37,361 nucleotides of DNA from Chloroflexota bacterium (GCA_019873685.1 JAIOAT010000036.1:1-37361); one strand, 5' to 3'; positions 24,226 through 32,231 are shown, counted from the stretch's first letter. The notes: generated from the sequence alone by a model not told the origin. Made by a program: numbers and translations.

Positions 24226-24263
24226 CCGGGCAAATACTCCACTGCGAAAAAGAGGATGCCTAC

Positions 24264-24292
24264 AGGGTAGCAGCCTGCCAGGAGCGCGTCAA
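24264..24292 (-). promoter_or_regulatory. Promoter of the arg leader and operon
   Basis: On the minus strand, TTGACG (24292-24287), 17-nt spacer, TACCCT (24269-24264). Expected start near 24257, about 30 nt before the leader-peptide ATG. The -10 is a moderate match. Confidence 0.5.
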
Positions 24293-24304
24293 GAAACCCG
24301 GAAA

Positions 24305-24835
24305 AGTTCAGTTATCCCGCCGAAAATCGGCCCCTCTGCTTGTGCAGGTCGTCCAAGAGACAGCCTTGAAAGAACAACCACCGGCGGCGGTTCACATGAA
24401 TCGGTTCAGAGAGCACCTTCGTAACTACTACTACTTTAGTCCTATAGGGATAGTCAGTTTCTTGACAGACAATAATAAATGTGTTTTGCTGAGATAAAGA
24501 GGTTCCAACCGCCGGGATCGGCCCAGGCCGCGCTCATAGGGCGACATCGCCGCTGCCATCGGAGCCTGCCGCTATGCGTGACGGGGTGCCTAACGGCACA
24601 ATTGCCCCGCTTTGCCCCTGTAGTAGTGCGGACGCGCTTGCTGCGCCCCGCGTCGTTTCCCGCTCGTAAGCTCTCTGACGTGCCAGTGACGGTCGTGGAT
24701 TGAGCGATTCACATCGGCTCACAGGGTGACAGTGGATGTCCGGCTGCCCGGTGATACATGGGCCGCTGAAAGGCAACACCCTGCCCTGTCCTCCCCGGTA
24801 ACTGGCTACCAGTGACGACTTCAGGAGAATTCAGT
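24305..24835. other. Long intergenic region before the DUF2589 cluster
   Basis: About 530 bp without a gene I can support. It holds an AT-rich patch at 24420-24495 with a (CTA)n run, the palindrome CCTATAGG, and a TTGACA at 24462-24467 that lacks a good -10 at 17 nt. A forward promoter for the gene at 24836 probably lies here, but I cannot place it. Reading frames in this stretch have atypical composition and no ribosome sites. Confidence 0.45.
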
Positions 24836-25444
24836 ATGCCCAGAGCAGTGACCGAACTCAGGCAAATCCCTTTCGGGTATCTGATCGGCGCACCATTGAA
24901 GGCGGCGGTGGAAGCGCAGGCCCTGGCCGCCCGCACTACGGTGGAGTTCATCGAGAAGGTCGGCTTTAAGGAGCAGGATAGCGACATCGGTTCGATCTTC
25001 AACGATCTCACCCAGGACGCCAACACCGGCGAGATTCGCAACATTACCTTTACCTACAAGAAATTGGATGAGGATGGCGTCATCAAGACTGTTGAGCTGA
25101 CCGTACCGATCCTGTCGATCGTCCCCATCCCCTTCATCCGCCTGGATGACATCTCGATCGACTTCACCGCCAAGCTGACCGACACGATCGCCAGCACCAC
25201 CAAGAGCGACTTCAAGTTCTCCACCGATGCCAAGGGCAAGTTCAAGGCCTGGTGGTCGCCCGTCAGCATGGAGTTCCGCACCTCGGTTTCCTACCAGAAT
25301 ACGCGGGAGAGCGCGTCCAAGTACGTGCGCGAATACACCATGAATGTCAAGGTGCACGCCGTGCAGGATAGCCTGCCGGCTGGCCTGGAGCGCGTGCTGG
25401 ACATTCTGGAGCAATCGATCAAGGAGAAGCCGCCGTCATCGTAA
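24836..25444 (+). CDS. DUF2589-family protein, copy 1
   Basis: 202 residues, cytoplasmic (no signal peptide or membrane segment). The N-terminus LRQIPFGYLIGAPLKAAVEAQALAARTTVEFIEKVGF (8-44) is the hallmark of DUF2589 proteins. Strands follow: IRNITFTYKKLDEDG (67-81), VELTVPILSIVPIPFIRLDDISIDFTAKL (86-114), a charged loop, then MEFRTSVSYQN, YTMNVKVHA, and a C-terminal amphipathic helix starting SLPAGLERVLDILEQSI. The fold looks like a helix plus beta-sandwich. The family has no established function. AGGAG is 9 nt before the ATG at 24836; an in-frame GTG at 24812 is less likely. First of four closely spaced forward genes; copy 2 is at 26736. Confidence 0.8.
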   Translation: MPRAVTELRQIPFGYLIGAPLKAAVEAQALAARTTVEFIEKVGFKEQDSDIGSIFNDLTQDANTGEIRNITFTYKKLDEDGVIKTVELTVPILSIVPIPFIRLDDISIDFTAKLTDTIASTTKSDFKFSTDAKGKFKAWWSPVSMEFRTSVSYQNTRESASKYVREYTMNVKVHAVQDSLPAGLERVLDILEQSIKEKPPSS

Positions 25445-25524
25445 CCGGGCTGACCGGGCCGGGATCGGCAGGGGTGCGCCGCGCCGGGACACCCTGGCTG
25501 CGGCCAGGCGGACAGGAGGAGCTG

Positions 25525-25878
25525 ATGAGCGCTCAGGCGCTGCCGGAAGGACTCAGCGCGCTGGCGGCTTTTGTCCTCAAGACGGTGGAAGAGCTGCGGG
25601 CCATGACCGGCGCGCAGGCCGCCGCAGCGGAACTGGCCGACGTGCGCATCCGCGAGATCACCTTCTCCATCCCCTACGATCCCGGCCCCGGAGCGGCGGC
25701 GCTGAGCGCCGCTGAACGCCCGTCGTTGACGCTCCAGCCGGCCATCCCCATCCTGCCTCTGCCGCAGGCGGTAGAGGTGCTCAAGCTGCTGCCTGCCCAT
25801 GTGGTCTTTGAGCGGGCCAGGCTGATCCGGGTTCCAGAGCAACGCCTGGCCCGGCTGGAGATCACCATTCGCCTTTGA
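25525..25878 (+). CDS. Small DUF2589-cluster companion protein
   Basis: 117 residues, MSAQALPEGLSALAAFVLKT onward. A helical N-terminus (about 5-45) is followed by strand segments IREITFSIPYDPGPG, SLTLQPAIPILPLPQAVEVL and VVFERARLIRVPEQRLARLEITIRL. The PxxPILPLP turn and the alternating hydrophobic strand before it resemble the VPILSIVPIP core strand of the DUF2589 proteins, so it may be a reduced relative; that is inference. ACAGGAGGAGCTG precedes the ATG. It lies 80 nt after copy 1 and 44 nt before the next gene. No named family recognised. Confidence 0.6.
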   Translation: MSAQALPEGLSALAAFVLKTVEELRAMTGAQAAAAELADVRIREITFSIPYDPGPGAAALSAAERPSLTLQPAIPILPLPQAVEVLKLLPAHVVFERARLIRVPEQRLARLEITIRL

Positions 25879-25922
25879 GAGCCGTTGGAACCGGGCTGCC
25901 ACACCGGCGCCCTGGAGGGATT

Positions 25923-26693
25923 ATGGCAGAACTCACACAGGTGCTGGGAACCATCCTCAAAGATGTGGCCCACTCACGGGTGATCAGTGACGCCTTCTCC
26001 CGCGACATCAGCGTTGACTACGCCAAAGACCCGATTCTGGTGAGCTTTCCGGTGCCCCGCGTGGAGATCCGCGAGGCGTCTATCCAGCTCAAGTTCGCCG
26101 TCAACGCCGTGCAGCAGGGGGAGGTCGATCGGGAGGGCATTGCCAGGGATCGCCTGTCGTCGCTGGCCAGCGCCCTCAGCCAGCGTGTCTACCAGGGCCT
26201 GATCCTGGATAGCCCACAGCGCGATCAACTGCTGGCCATGCTGGAAGAAAAAGGGCTGGATGTGCCGGCCCTGCTCGCCGCCCAGATCACGCAGGTCACC
26301 ACGAAACAGTTCCCGCTGGTCCTGGCAGCGGTGCAGGGTAAACCGCAGGAACTGGTCCGCCAGTTAGAAGCCGCCCTGCAGGAAAGCGTGCGTAACAACG
26401 AGGCGCTGTGGGCCATCCTCAAAAAGAGCACCCGCGTGCAGGACCTGCGCGAGCGCGTCAGCGCCGCCGTCGCCCCCGCTGTCAACGACTATGTCGCCGG
26501 GGTCAGCCAGGCTATTGATTCGGCTGGCCGGGAAGGGCTGCGCGTGGATGTCGCTGTGACCCGCAACGAGCTGGCTGATACGCCTGAAAGCGTGCTTTCC
26601 TTTGTCAGCATCGTGACTGAAATCCGCAATTACGCATGGACACAGGTGGGCGGCACAGAAGAACAGCCCATCTGGCGCTTGCAGGCCGAATAG
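25923..26693 (+). CDS. DUF2589-cluster companion protein with long helical region
   Basis: 256 residues, cytoplasmic. A helical start (MAELTQVLGTILKDVAHSRVISDAF) leads to the segment ILVSFPVPRVEIREASIQLKFAVNAV (38-63). Its VPxPxxxIxEAxIxLxF pattern (43-58) parallels the VPIPFIRLDDISIDF segment of the DUF2589 protein at 24836. Residues 75-200 are helical and charged (LASALSQRVYQGLILDSPQRDQLLAMLEEKG, LVRQLEAALQESVRNNEALWAILKKSTRVQDLRERV). A C-terminal beta part (RVDVAVTRNEL, VLSFVSIVTEIRNYAW) ends the protein. GGAGGG precedes the ATG. I assign no family; the shared strand suggests it assembles with the DUF2589 proteins. Confidence 0.65.
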   Translation: MAELTQVLGTILKDVAHSRVISDAFSRDISVDYAKDPILVSFPVPRVEIREASIQLKFAVNAVQQGEVDREGIARDRLSSLASALSQRVYQGLILDSPQRDQLLAMLEEKGLDVPALLAAQITQVTTKQFPLVLAAVQGKPQELVRQLEAALQESVRNNEALWAILKKSTRVQDLRERVSAAVAPAVNDYVAGVSQAIDSAGREGLRVDVAVTRNELADTPESVLSFVSIVTEIRNYAWTQVGGTEEQPIWRLQAE

Positions 26694-26735
26694 CAGGCGC
26701 GCACCGACCCTTTTCAGGAGAGAGGCGGCACATCT

Positions 26736-27350
26736 ATGGCAGGTACAGTCCAGGGAATCCGGTCTTTGCCCTTAGCTGATCTGATCGGCGCGACCCTGGT
26801 GGCGATCGTCCAGGCCGATACCGAAGCCGCCAGGGCCACGCTGGACTTTATCGAGACGGTCGGTTTCGTCCCACCCGCCCAGGAGCAAACCGCCGAAGGC
26901 GGCATCGCCGCTGGCAACCTGCGCATGGCGGAGTTCCGCTACAAGAAGCTGGACGAAAACAACGAGGTAGCGGAATTCGTGGCGACGGTGCCGGTGCTGG
27001 CCCTGGTGCCCATCCCGGCGCTGCAGGTCAAAGACGCCCGCTTCAAGCTCGCCGCCCAGATCACGGACATCAGCCAGGAAAAACCGGCGGCCACCCCGGC
27101 GCCAGCGCCAGCGACGCCGACGGCTCTGGCAGCGGCGAACGTCGCCGCCATCAGCCGCCTGCAGCCGCTCCGTTACCAGCTGCTGGCCAAGCCTGCCGCC
27201 GCTTCCGGCGCCAAAGAACAGGAAGTGCGCGGCACCTTCCACATCGAGCTGGAGGTGACCATGGGCCAGGCGGATCTGCCGCTGGGGATGGAAAAGCTGT
27301 TCAACCTGATGGATCAGGCCATTCAGGATCGCAAGCCAGCCGAAACCTGA
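26736..27350 (+). CDS. DUF2589-family protein, copy 2
   Basis: 204 residues. It aligns with copy 1 throughout: IRSLPLADLIGATLVAIVQADTEAARATLDFIETVGF (8-44), MAEFRYKKLDENNEV (64-78) and VATVPVLALVPIPALQVKDARFKLAAQITD (82-111), ending in LPLGMEKLFNLMDQAIQDRKP (181-201). It differs by an Ala/Pro-rich insert (about 117-135, KPAATPAPAPATPTAL) in place of the charged loop. AGGAGAGAGG precedes the ATG. With copy 1 it suggests a heteromeric pair; the intervening two genes are probably part of the same unit. The long hairpin at 27371-27425 may end transcription after it. Confidence 0.8.
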   Translation: MAGTVQGIRSLPLADLIGATLVAIVQADTEAARATLDFIETVGFVPPAQEQTAEGGIAAGNLRMAEFRYKKLDENNEVAEFVATVPVLALVPIPALQVKDARFKLAAQITDISQEKPAATPAPAPATPTALAAANVAAISRLQPLRYQLLAKPAAASGAKEQEVRGTFHIELEVTMGQADLPLGMEKLFNLMDQAIQDRKPAET

Positions 27351-27370
27351 GCGAGCGTGGTTCGACCATG

Positions 27371-27425
27371 AAACCCGGCGTCCGCGGGCAGCCCCCGGCG
27401 GGGCTGCGCGCAGGGCGGCGGGTTT
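27371..27425 (+). terminator. Possible terminator-like hairpin after the DUF2589 genes
   Basis: Outer arms AAACCCG (27371-27377) and CGGGTTT (27419-27425) pair perfectly. An inner 8-bp stem GCAGCCCC (27388-27395) with GGGGCTGC (27400-27407) closes the centre. Only three T follow, so it may act as a partial terminator or an mRNA processing element. Confidence 0.35.
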
Positions 27426-27469
27426 ATGCTGGGTGGCTGTACCCGGTTTGACCAGCCGAGGATGAGGGT

Positions 27470-28111
27470 ATGCCCGATAACAAACGCATGAGCGCCCGCG
27501 AGGTCCGCCAGACCGCCCGCATGCTGGAGAAGTCCCTGAAGTCCACCGCCGAAGGGCTGGACATGCTACGCCAGTCGCTGGAGCGTGGCGGGCTGGGGGC
27601 GGCAGCCGGCCCGTACCAGCAACTGGGCAGGGTGTTGATCCAGCAGCGGCTGTGGGCGCTGGATTACCGGCGCGACGAACTCAAGCCACTGTGGAAAGCG
27701 ATCGCCGCCAAAGCCGCGGCCATCCACGCCCTGCTGGAGCCATTCGCCGCCGTGATGGGCGAGTTGAAGGACATCGACCGCATCACGGCAACCGGAAACG
27801 TCGCGGAAGCATCCGCCCCGGCTCCCACGCCAGCCCCCAAGCCGCCGCCCGCCCCGGACGCCCTGACCGGCCAGGTGATCGACCTGCTGGTGGCGGAACT
27901 GGCGGTATCGGGGGTGCGGCTGGCCGGGGCGCTCGATTGTCCGCCGGAGGAGCGCCGCCAGCGGCTGCGGCGGCTGGCGCAGGCCGGTATGCTGGAGGAA
28001 CGCGGCTGGGGGCGGGGACGTAGCTATCGGCTGACCCCGGCGGCGCGGCAGGCGCTGGCAGAACGGCTGGCCGCGCTCCTGCCGCCAGCGGAGGGCAGCG
28101 GAGAGCGTTAG
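27470..28111 (+). CDS. Winged-helix protein of the DUF2589 cluster
   Basis: 213 residues. The N-terminal part (1-105) is helical, basic and then amphipathic (SAREVRQTARMLEKSLKSTAEGLDMLRQSLERGG, LGRVLIQQRLWALDYRRDELKPLWKAIAAKAAAIHALLEPFAAVMGEL). Residues 113-130 are a Pro/Ala linker (APAPTPAPKPPPAPDA). The C-terminal domain (about 130-205) reads as a winged helix: ALTGQVIDLLVAELAVSGVRLAGAL, then RRQRLRRLAQAGMLEERGWGRGRSYRLTPAARQALAERL. This recalls a DNA-binding regulator, yet the N-terminal half is not a known sensor. Its stop overlaps by two bases the stop of the convergent gene. GAGG precedes the ATG. Whether it belongs with the four genes upstream is a matter of position (119 nt gap) only. 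Confidence 0.6.
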   Translation: MPDNKRMSAREVRQTARMLEKSLKSTAEGLDMLRQSLERGGLGAAAGPYQQLGRVLIQQRLWALDYRRDELKPLWKAIAAKAAAIHALLEPFAAVMGELKDIDRITATGNVAEASAPAPTPAPKPPPAPDALTGQVIDLLVAELAVSGVRLAGALDCPPEERRQRLRRLAQAGMLEERGWGRGRSYRLTPAARQALAERLAALLPPAEGSGER

Positions 28112-28635
28112 TCTGCCGCGGCTCCCCGCTGCCCGGCCAGCCAGCGCGCCGCCTCCTCCACGGAGAGGGCAGTGTTATCCAGCCGCCAGTCGTATTCCCG
28201 GAGTTGCGCCTGCTGCTCGTAAGGCAGTGCGGCCTCGGACTCGGTGATAGTCGGCCCCCGGGAGCGCAGGCGGCGCAGCGATTCCTCCCATGTCGGCAAC
28301 AGCAACACGATCTTGAAGTCCTGCCCGGCCAGCAACTCCCGGTAGTAGCGGGCCAGCGCATCGCCAACCACGTCGCAGATCACGACCTCGTACCCTTCCG
28401 CCGCAAACGAACCGGCCAGCATACAGCAATGCCTGATCCCCAGGCGGTGCTGCGCCTGGGCAGGCGAGTCCGGCGGGTCGGTCGGCCAGGGAGCCAGGTG
28501 CGGGTTGCGCAGCATCCAGCGCACCAGGTCGCCATCGATGACGGCGCAACGCTGCCGGAACTGTGTGGCGTAAACATGGGCGACGGCGTTCTTGCCGGAA
28601 GCAGCCGGCCCCGTCAGCAGCGTGATCGGTGGCAT
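28108..28635 (-). CDS. P-loop NTPase / small-molecule kinase-like protein with a GKN Walker A
   Basis: 175 residues, cytoplasmic. MPPITLLTGPAASGKNAVAH places a P-loop at residues 9-16, but the usual GK[ST] is GKN (Lys15, Asn16), read directly from the DNA. VIDGDLVRWMLR (33-44) is the substrate Asp region of kinases like adenylylsulfate kinase or chloramphenicol phosphotransferase. VVICDVVGDALARYYRELL and IVLLLPTWEESLRRLRSRGPTITESEA carry the Walker B strand and the Arg-rich lid (RRLRSR). The fold is that of AAA-type nucleotide kinases; the substrate is not known. Loss of the Thr/Ser that binds Mg could mean altered activity. It precedes the UGT gene's end by 13 nt. Confidence 0.75.
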   Translation of the reverse strand: MPPITLLTGPAASGKNAVAHVYATQFRQRCAVIDGDLVRWMLRNPHLAPWPTDPPDSPAQAQHRLGIRHCCMLAGSFAAEGYEVVICDVVGDALARYYRELLAGQDFKIVLLLPTWEESLRRLRSRGPTITESEAALPYEQQAQLREYDWRLDNTALSVEEAARWLAGQRGAAAD

Positions 28636-28648
28636 AAAGTGACTCCTT

Positions 28649-29902
28649 TCAGGGATGTTGGTTCAGGTGCGCAGCGATGATCTCCACCGCCCGCGCCACG
28701 CCATCCTCGGCGCGGATGCGCGCCCCCAGCGCCGCGGCGCGCTGCCGCATGGGCGCGTGCTCCGCCGCCACGCGGATGGCGTAGGCCAGCTTTTCGGCGG
28801 TCAGAGCGCGGCGCGGGATCGGTTCCGGGCTGACGCCGAGCGCCCGAACGCGCCCCGCCCAGAACGCCTGATCCGCCGCGAAGGGCACGACCACCATCGG
28901 CGTCCCGGCCCGCAAGGCGGCGGCAGTCGTCCCCGCCCCGCCGTGATGCACGACCGCCGCCATACGCGGGAACAGCCAGTCATGCGGCGCGGCGTCGATG
29001 CGCAGGACAGTCGCCGGCAGATCAGCGCGGCCCAGCCCACCCCACCCGCCCAGCAGCACTGCCCGCTGACCGGTCCGCGCCAGCGCCTCCAGCACAGTCG
29101 TGGTCACAGCATCCATGTCGCGGCTGATCATACTGCCAAACCCCACATAGACCGGCGGCGGGCCACCCTCCAGGAAGGCGGCCAGATCGTCCGGCGGCGT
29201 CCAGCCCGCGCCCTCGTCGGTCAGCCAGAAGCCGGTCATGTGGGCGTGATCCGGCCAGTCCGCCGGGCGAGGGATCACCTGCGGGCTGCAACCGATCAGG
29301 GTCAACGGCGGCTCCGGCGAATCAAAGGGCCAGCCGTGCAGCGGCGGCAGATCGGGGTAGCGTCGCTGCAGGAGGCGGTAAGACAGGCGGTTGCTGCCCC
29401 AGAACAGGGCCGTGTACAGGCGGTGGGTCAGGCGGTTAGCTGCCGCTGTGAAGATCGGCAGCCGCGGGAAGAGCAGCGCCGGGAACTCCGCCGTGGGTAC
29501 AAACAGCGGGTACATCTGGGCGAAGATCTCCGGGATGCCACGCGCTACGGCGATCTCGTGACCGGCTACCGCCAGCAGAAAACCGGCGATCACCGCGTCG
29601 GCGTCAGCGCAGGCCTCGCGGCACTGGGCCAGCACCTGCCGCCCCAGCGGGAAGGCGTAGGCAATCACCGCCTGCACCGTCCGCAGCGGGTTCAGCCCGG
29701 CGACATCCACCAGCCGCTGGCTCAGGACGGCGGGGTCACCGGCCAGCGGGGCGAAATCCAGCCCGTAGGCGGTCACAAAATCGGCAAAGCCCTCCGGCGC
29801 AGCCAGCCGGACGCGGTAGCCGGCCCGTTGCAGGCCCAGCCCCAGCGCCACATAAGGCTGCACATCCCCCCGCGAGCCATAGGTCAGGATGGTGATACGC
29901 AT
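28649..29902 (-). CDS. UGT-type glycosyltransferase (GT1/GT28-like, sterol-glucosyltransferase related)
   Basis: 417 residues. MRITILTYGSRGDVQPYVAL is the N-terminal signature of the GT28/UGT family, with the GSRGDVxP donor-side loop at residues 9-16. The C-terminal half has VYVGFGSMISRD, then DAAPHDWLFPRMAAVVHHGGAGTTAAALRAGTPMVVVPFAADQAFWAGRVRALG, the HGGxGT and PxxxDQ sugar-nucleotide motif. It transfers a sugar from an NDP-sugar to a lipid or natural product, probably at the cytoplasmic face. The start at 29902 is chosen because it begins exactly at the family N-terminus; an in-frame upstream GTG extension of 49 codons is Cys-rich and unlike the family. The substrate is not deducible. Confidence 0.85.
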   Translation of the reverse strand: MRITILTYGSRGDVQPYVALGLGLQRAGYRVRLAAPEGFADFVTAYGLDFAPLAGDPAVLSQRLVDVAGLNPLRTVQAVIAYAFPLGRQVLAQCREACADADAVIAGFLLAVAGHEIAVARGIPEIFAQMYPLFVPTAEFPALLFPRLPIFTAAANRLTHRLYTALFWGSNRLSYRLLQRRYPDLPPLHGWPFDSPEPPLTLIGCSPQVIPRPADWPDHAHMTGFWLTDEGAGWTPPDDLAAFLEGGPPPVYVGFGSMISRDMDAVTTTVLEALARTGQRAVLLGGWGGLGRADLPATVLRIDAAPHDWLFPRMAAVVHHGGAGTTAAALRAGTPMVVVPFAADQAFWAGRVRALGVSPEPIPRRALTAEKLAYAIRVAAEHAPMRQRAAALGARIRAEDGVARAVEIIAAHLNQHP

Positions 29903-30055
29903 CGGCGTGATCCCTCTCGCCCCGCCGGGGGCGGTGTGATAGGATGATGACGCAGCGACAGGCGGCGGCGTGGCACAGCAAAAAGGCAGCCGCGGGACGC
30001 CGCAACAGGCAGCGGCGCGGCAGAAAGAAGCAGCTACAGAGCAGCACAAAGCAGC

Positions 30056-30078
30056 CGCCCTGCGATTATAGCAGGGCG
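30056..30078 (+). other. Small hairpin in the divergent intergenic region
   Basis: CGCCCTGC (30056-30063) pairs perfectly with GCAGGGCG (30071-30078) around GATTATA, 23 nt before the ATG at 30102. No T tract. May lie in the leader of that gene; function unknown. Confidence 0.4.
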
Positions 30079-30101
30079 TGCGGGTTCAGGAGGGAAACGG
30101 C

Positions 30102-30878
30102 ATGGCGCAACGCCTGGTAATTCTGGTGATGGTGGCCGTCCTGCTGGCGGGCAATGGCTGGCCCGCGCTGGCCCAGGGCGGGGAGGGCGAACGGCCCCCC
30201 TGTACGGCGGCAGATGTGGAACCGGTCAGCCGCCTGGTGATCGCCATGATCGACTCGCTGGGCCAGGGCGGCCTGAGCGTCGACGATCAACTGCGCTGGC
30301 GGGCGGAAATCGCCGCGCTCGATGTCACCAACTGCGCCGGGATGCGTGACGCGCTGGTGCAGCTCCATCTGGCCGCTGACGAACTCCTGATCGGCGCGCT
30401 GCTGCTGGAGCGGGCCGCTGACCCCAGCAGCAATTCCGCCGCCGACACCGCTGCGCTGGCGATCAACAACGGTCTGACTGCCCTGGTCGGGATGCGCTTC
30501 GCCCTGCGCGATACACCCGCGCCCGCCGACAACTCGCCTGACGCCAGTCTGGGCGACCTGGACGGCGAAGCGGTGCTGGCAGCGTTCCGCGCGGCAGGGC
30601 TGCCGGTGGGCGAGGTCACCCGCCCGGATGCGCCCGCTTCCGCCGCGCTGATCGCGCAGATCGACTTCAGCCTGACCGGGTTGCCGGAGGGCGAGGGCGG
30701 GCAAATCCTGGTGTTTGCCAGCGCCGCCGGGCGCGATTCCTGGCTGGCCGACCTGCTCAGTGAGGAAGCCGAGCCGGGCTACCTGTATCTGCACCGCAAC
30801 GTGATCGTCCGGCTTAGCCCGGCGCTGGATGGCGCAACCGCCCGGCAGTTCCGCGCCACGCTGCGCGGGATCGAGTAG
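30102..30878 (+). CDS. Secreted hypothetical protein
   Basis: 258 residues. MAQRLVILVMVAVLLAGNGW and the following PALAQG form a signal peptide with cleavage likely after ALA (about 24). The mature part is alpha-helical and polar: CTAADVEPVSRLVIAMIDSLG and MRDALVQLHLAADELLIGALLLERAADP, then a beta-containing C-terminus (LIAQIDFSLTGLP, GQILVFASAAGRDSWLADLL). Two Cys (residues 34 and about 77, in PPCTAAD and TNCAGM) could form a disulfide. GGAGGG precedes the ATG by 8 nt. No family recognised; it is a plausible exported or surface protein. Confidence 0.65.
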   Translation: MAQRLVILVMVAVLLAGNGWPALAQGGEGERPPCTAADVEPVSRLVIAMIDSLGQGGLSVDDQLRWRAEIAALDVTNCAGMRDALVQLHLAADELLIGALLLERAADPSSNSAADTAALAINNGLTALVGMRFALRDTPAPADNSPDASLGDLDGEAVLAAFRAAGLPVGEVTRPDAPASAALIAQIDFSLTGLPEGEGGQILVFASAAGRDSWLADLLSEEAEPGYLYLHRNVIVRLSPALDGATARQFRATLRGIE

Positions 30879-30935
30879 CCGACCAAGACGCGCCAGTGGG
30901 CGAAATGCCCTCTTCCCAAAACTTGCTTTTTGGTG

Positions 30936-30963
30936 TTTTACGGTAAACTTACTACATTATACT
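30936..30963 (+). promoter_or_regulatory. Candidate promoter for the gene at 30989
   Basis: TTTTAC (30936-30941), 16-nt spacer, TATACT (30958-30963), in an AT-rich patch about 25 nt before the GTG start. The -35 match is partial. Confidence 0.45.
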
Positions 30964-30988
30964 GTTCCCTGTCGAGGAGAGAGCACCC

Positions 30989-32113
30989 GTGGCCACCCGA
31001 TCGTCGCGGCACCGCCGCCCCCTGCTGCTTGTCATCCTGGCGCTCCTGATCCTGCCGTCCGCCTTTCCTCCGCCCGCCGCCGCCCAGACGGGTGCCCCGG
31101 CGCTGGCCCTGCAGGCCGAATATAACATCGGCTTGGATTGCCCGGTCAGCGCGGCGCTGGACACTACCGGCGTCCTGTGGGTATTGATGGACAACTGCTT
31201 CGACTACGACCACACCCTGCGCGGCTTCAGGGTGGAAGATGGTTCTCCTGTGTCTGCGGGCAGCGCCGATGATTTCGCTGCGGCGCTGGCCGACCTTGCG
31301 GAAGTGTTCTCCTCGGATACAACGATGACCTTTACGCCGGATGGTGCACTGGACATCTTCTACAGCACCTACACCTCCCCGCAAACCTATGACACCCGGA
31401 ATCTGCGGCTGGGCATCCGGACGGAGGCCCCGGCTGACACACGGGCAATACTGCCCACCCTGCAGGCGCTTGAGGAACTGATCCCCGGCTTCACCGGTTA
31501 TCCTGAAGCGACGGTTTACAGCGCGGATCACACCCGCGCTGTCGCCGTTGAGGAAACGCGCTTCACTGTCATTGACCTGCAGGCGGGGGAAGTCCTCCTG
31601 ACGATGGCTATCCCGGCAGGGACGTACGGTTCGTTCCCGACGTTTACCGGGGATGGGCAACTGCTGGCCATCGCCCGGTTGAACGATCCGGATGACTACA
31701 ACACGCTGGAATCGACCCTGACCTTCTACAGCCTGCCAGGCGGCGAGGAGGTGGCGACCATTCCTGTCCCAACGCCATACCTGTGGCTCAGCCCTGATCG
31801 GCGCACCGCTGCTGCCCTGCTGGACACTGACACGTTGATCGCCATCGATCTGACCAGCGGCAATGCCAGCCAGCCGCTCGATATCTTTGAGCGGCCAACC
31901 TCCGTCCCGCGTTGCCTGAACAATGGCCAGGATGTCAGTGATGTGGGGTATACGACTCGCGGTGATCTGTACCTCATGGACCTGGAGTGGCTGCCCGACA
32001 GTTCCGGCTTCCTGACCATCAACTCCTATATGGGCGATGGCGCTCAGGGCAGCGGCAGCGACTGCATCTTCAATTACAGCCGCCTGCGCCTGTACAGCGT
32101 CCGCTACGAGTGA
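30989..32113 (+). CDS. Secreted beta-propeller-like protein
   Basis: 374 residues. The signal peptide (residues 5-32, RHRRPLLLVILALLILPSAF then PPPAAAQT) precedes a mature protein rich in short beta strands with recurring turn patterns (DTTGVLWVLMDN, PDGALDIFYSTYTS, LWLSPDRRTAAALLDTDTLIAIDLTSGN). This resembles WD40/YVTN-type propeller blades, so a beta-propeller is inferred. The Cys at SDCIFNYSRLRLYSVRYE near the end may pair with the Cys of LDCPVS. The start is GTG at 30989, since GAGGAGAG lies 7 nt upstream and it leads straight into the signal peptide. No catalytic motif noted. Confidence 0.65.
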   Translation: MATRSSRHRRPLLLVILALLILPSAFPPPAAAQTGAPALALQAEYNIGLDCPVSAALDTTGVLWVLMDNCFDYDHTLRGFRVEDGSPVSAGSADDFAAALADLAEVFSSDTTMTFTPDGALDIFYSTYTSPQTYDTRNLRLGIRTEAPADTRAILPTLQALEELIPGFTGYPEATVYSADHTRAVAVEETRFTVIDLQAGEVLLTMAIPAGTYGSFPTFTGDGQLLAIARLNDPDDYNTLESTLTFYSLPGGEEVATIPVPTPYLWLSPDRRTAAALLDTDTLIAIDLTSGNASQPLDIFERPTSVPRCLNNGQDVSDVGYTTRGDLYLMDLEWLPDSSGFLTINSYMGDGAQGSGSDCIFNYSRLRLYSVRYE

Positions 32114-32231
32114 TCGATCCGCCGGGCCGCCAGCACGTCCCAGCCGGCCCGGCAGGCCGATCGCTTGGCCGCGCCCTGCAGCGCGTCTATACTCATCGTC
32201 AGGCGCCTTCTCATTCACCGGGTGCTGGACG

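Noticed and set aside
24462-24467. Perfect TTGACA, possible -35 of the DUF2589 operon
   Set aside because: No acceptable -10 at 16-18 nt downstream; the promoter of that cluster is left unplaced.
24479-24703. A 74-codon forward reading frame before the DUF2589 cluster
   Set aside because: No ribosome site, atypical residue composition and no match to any pattern; treated as chance.
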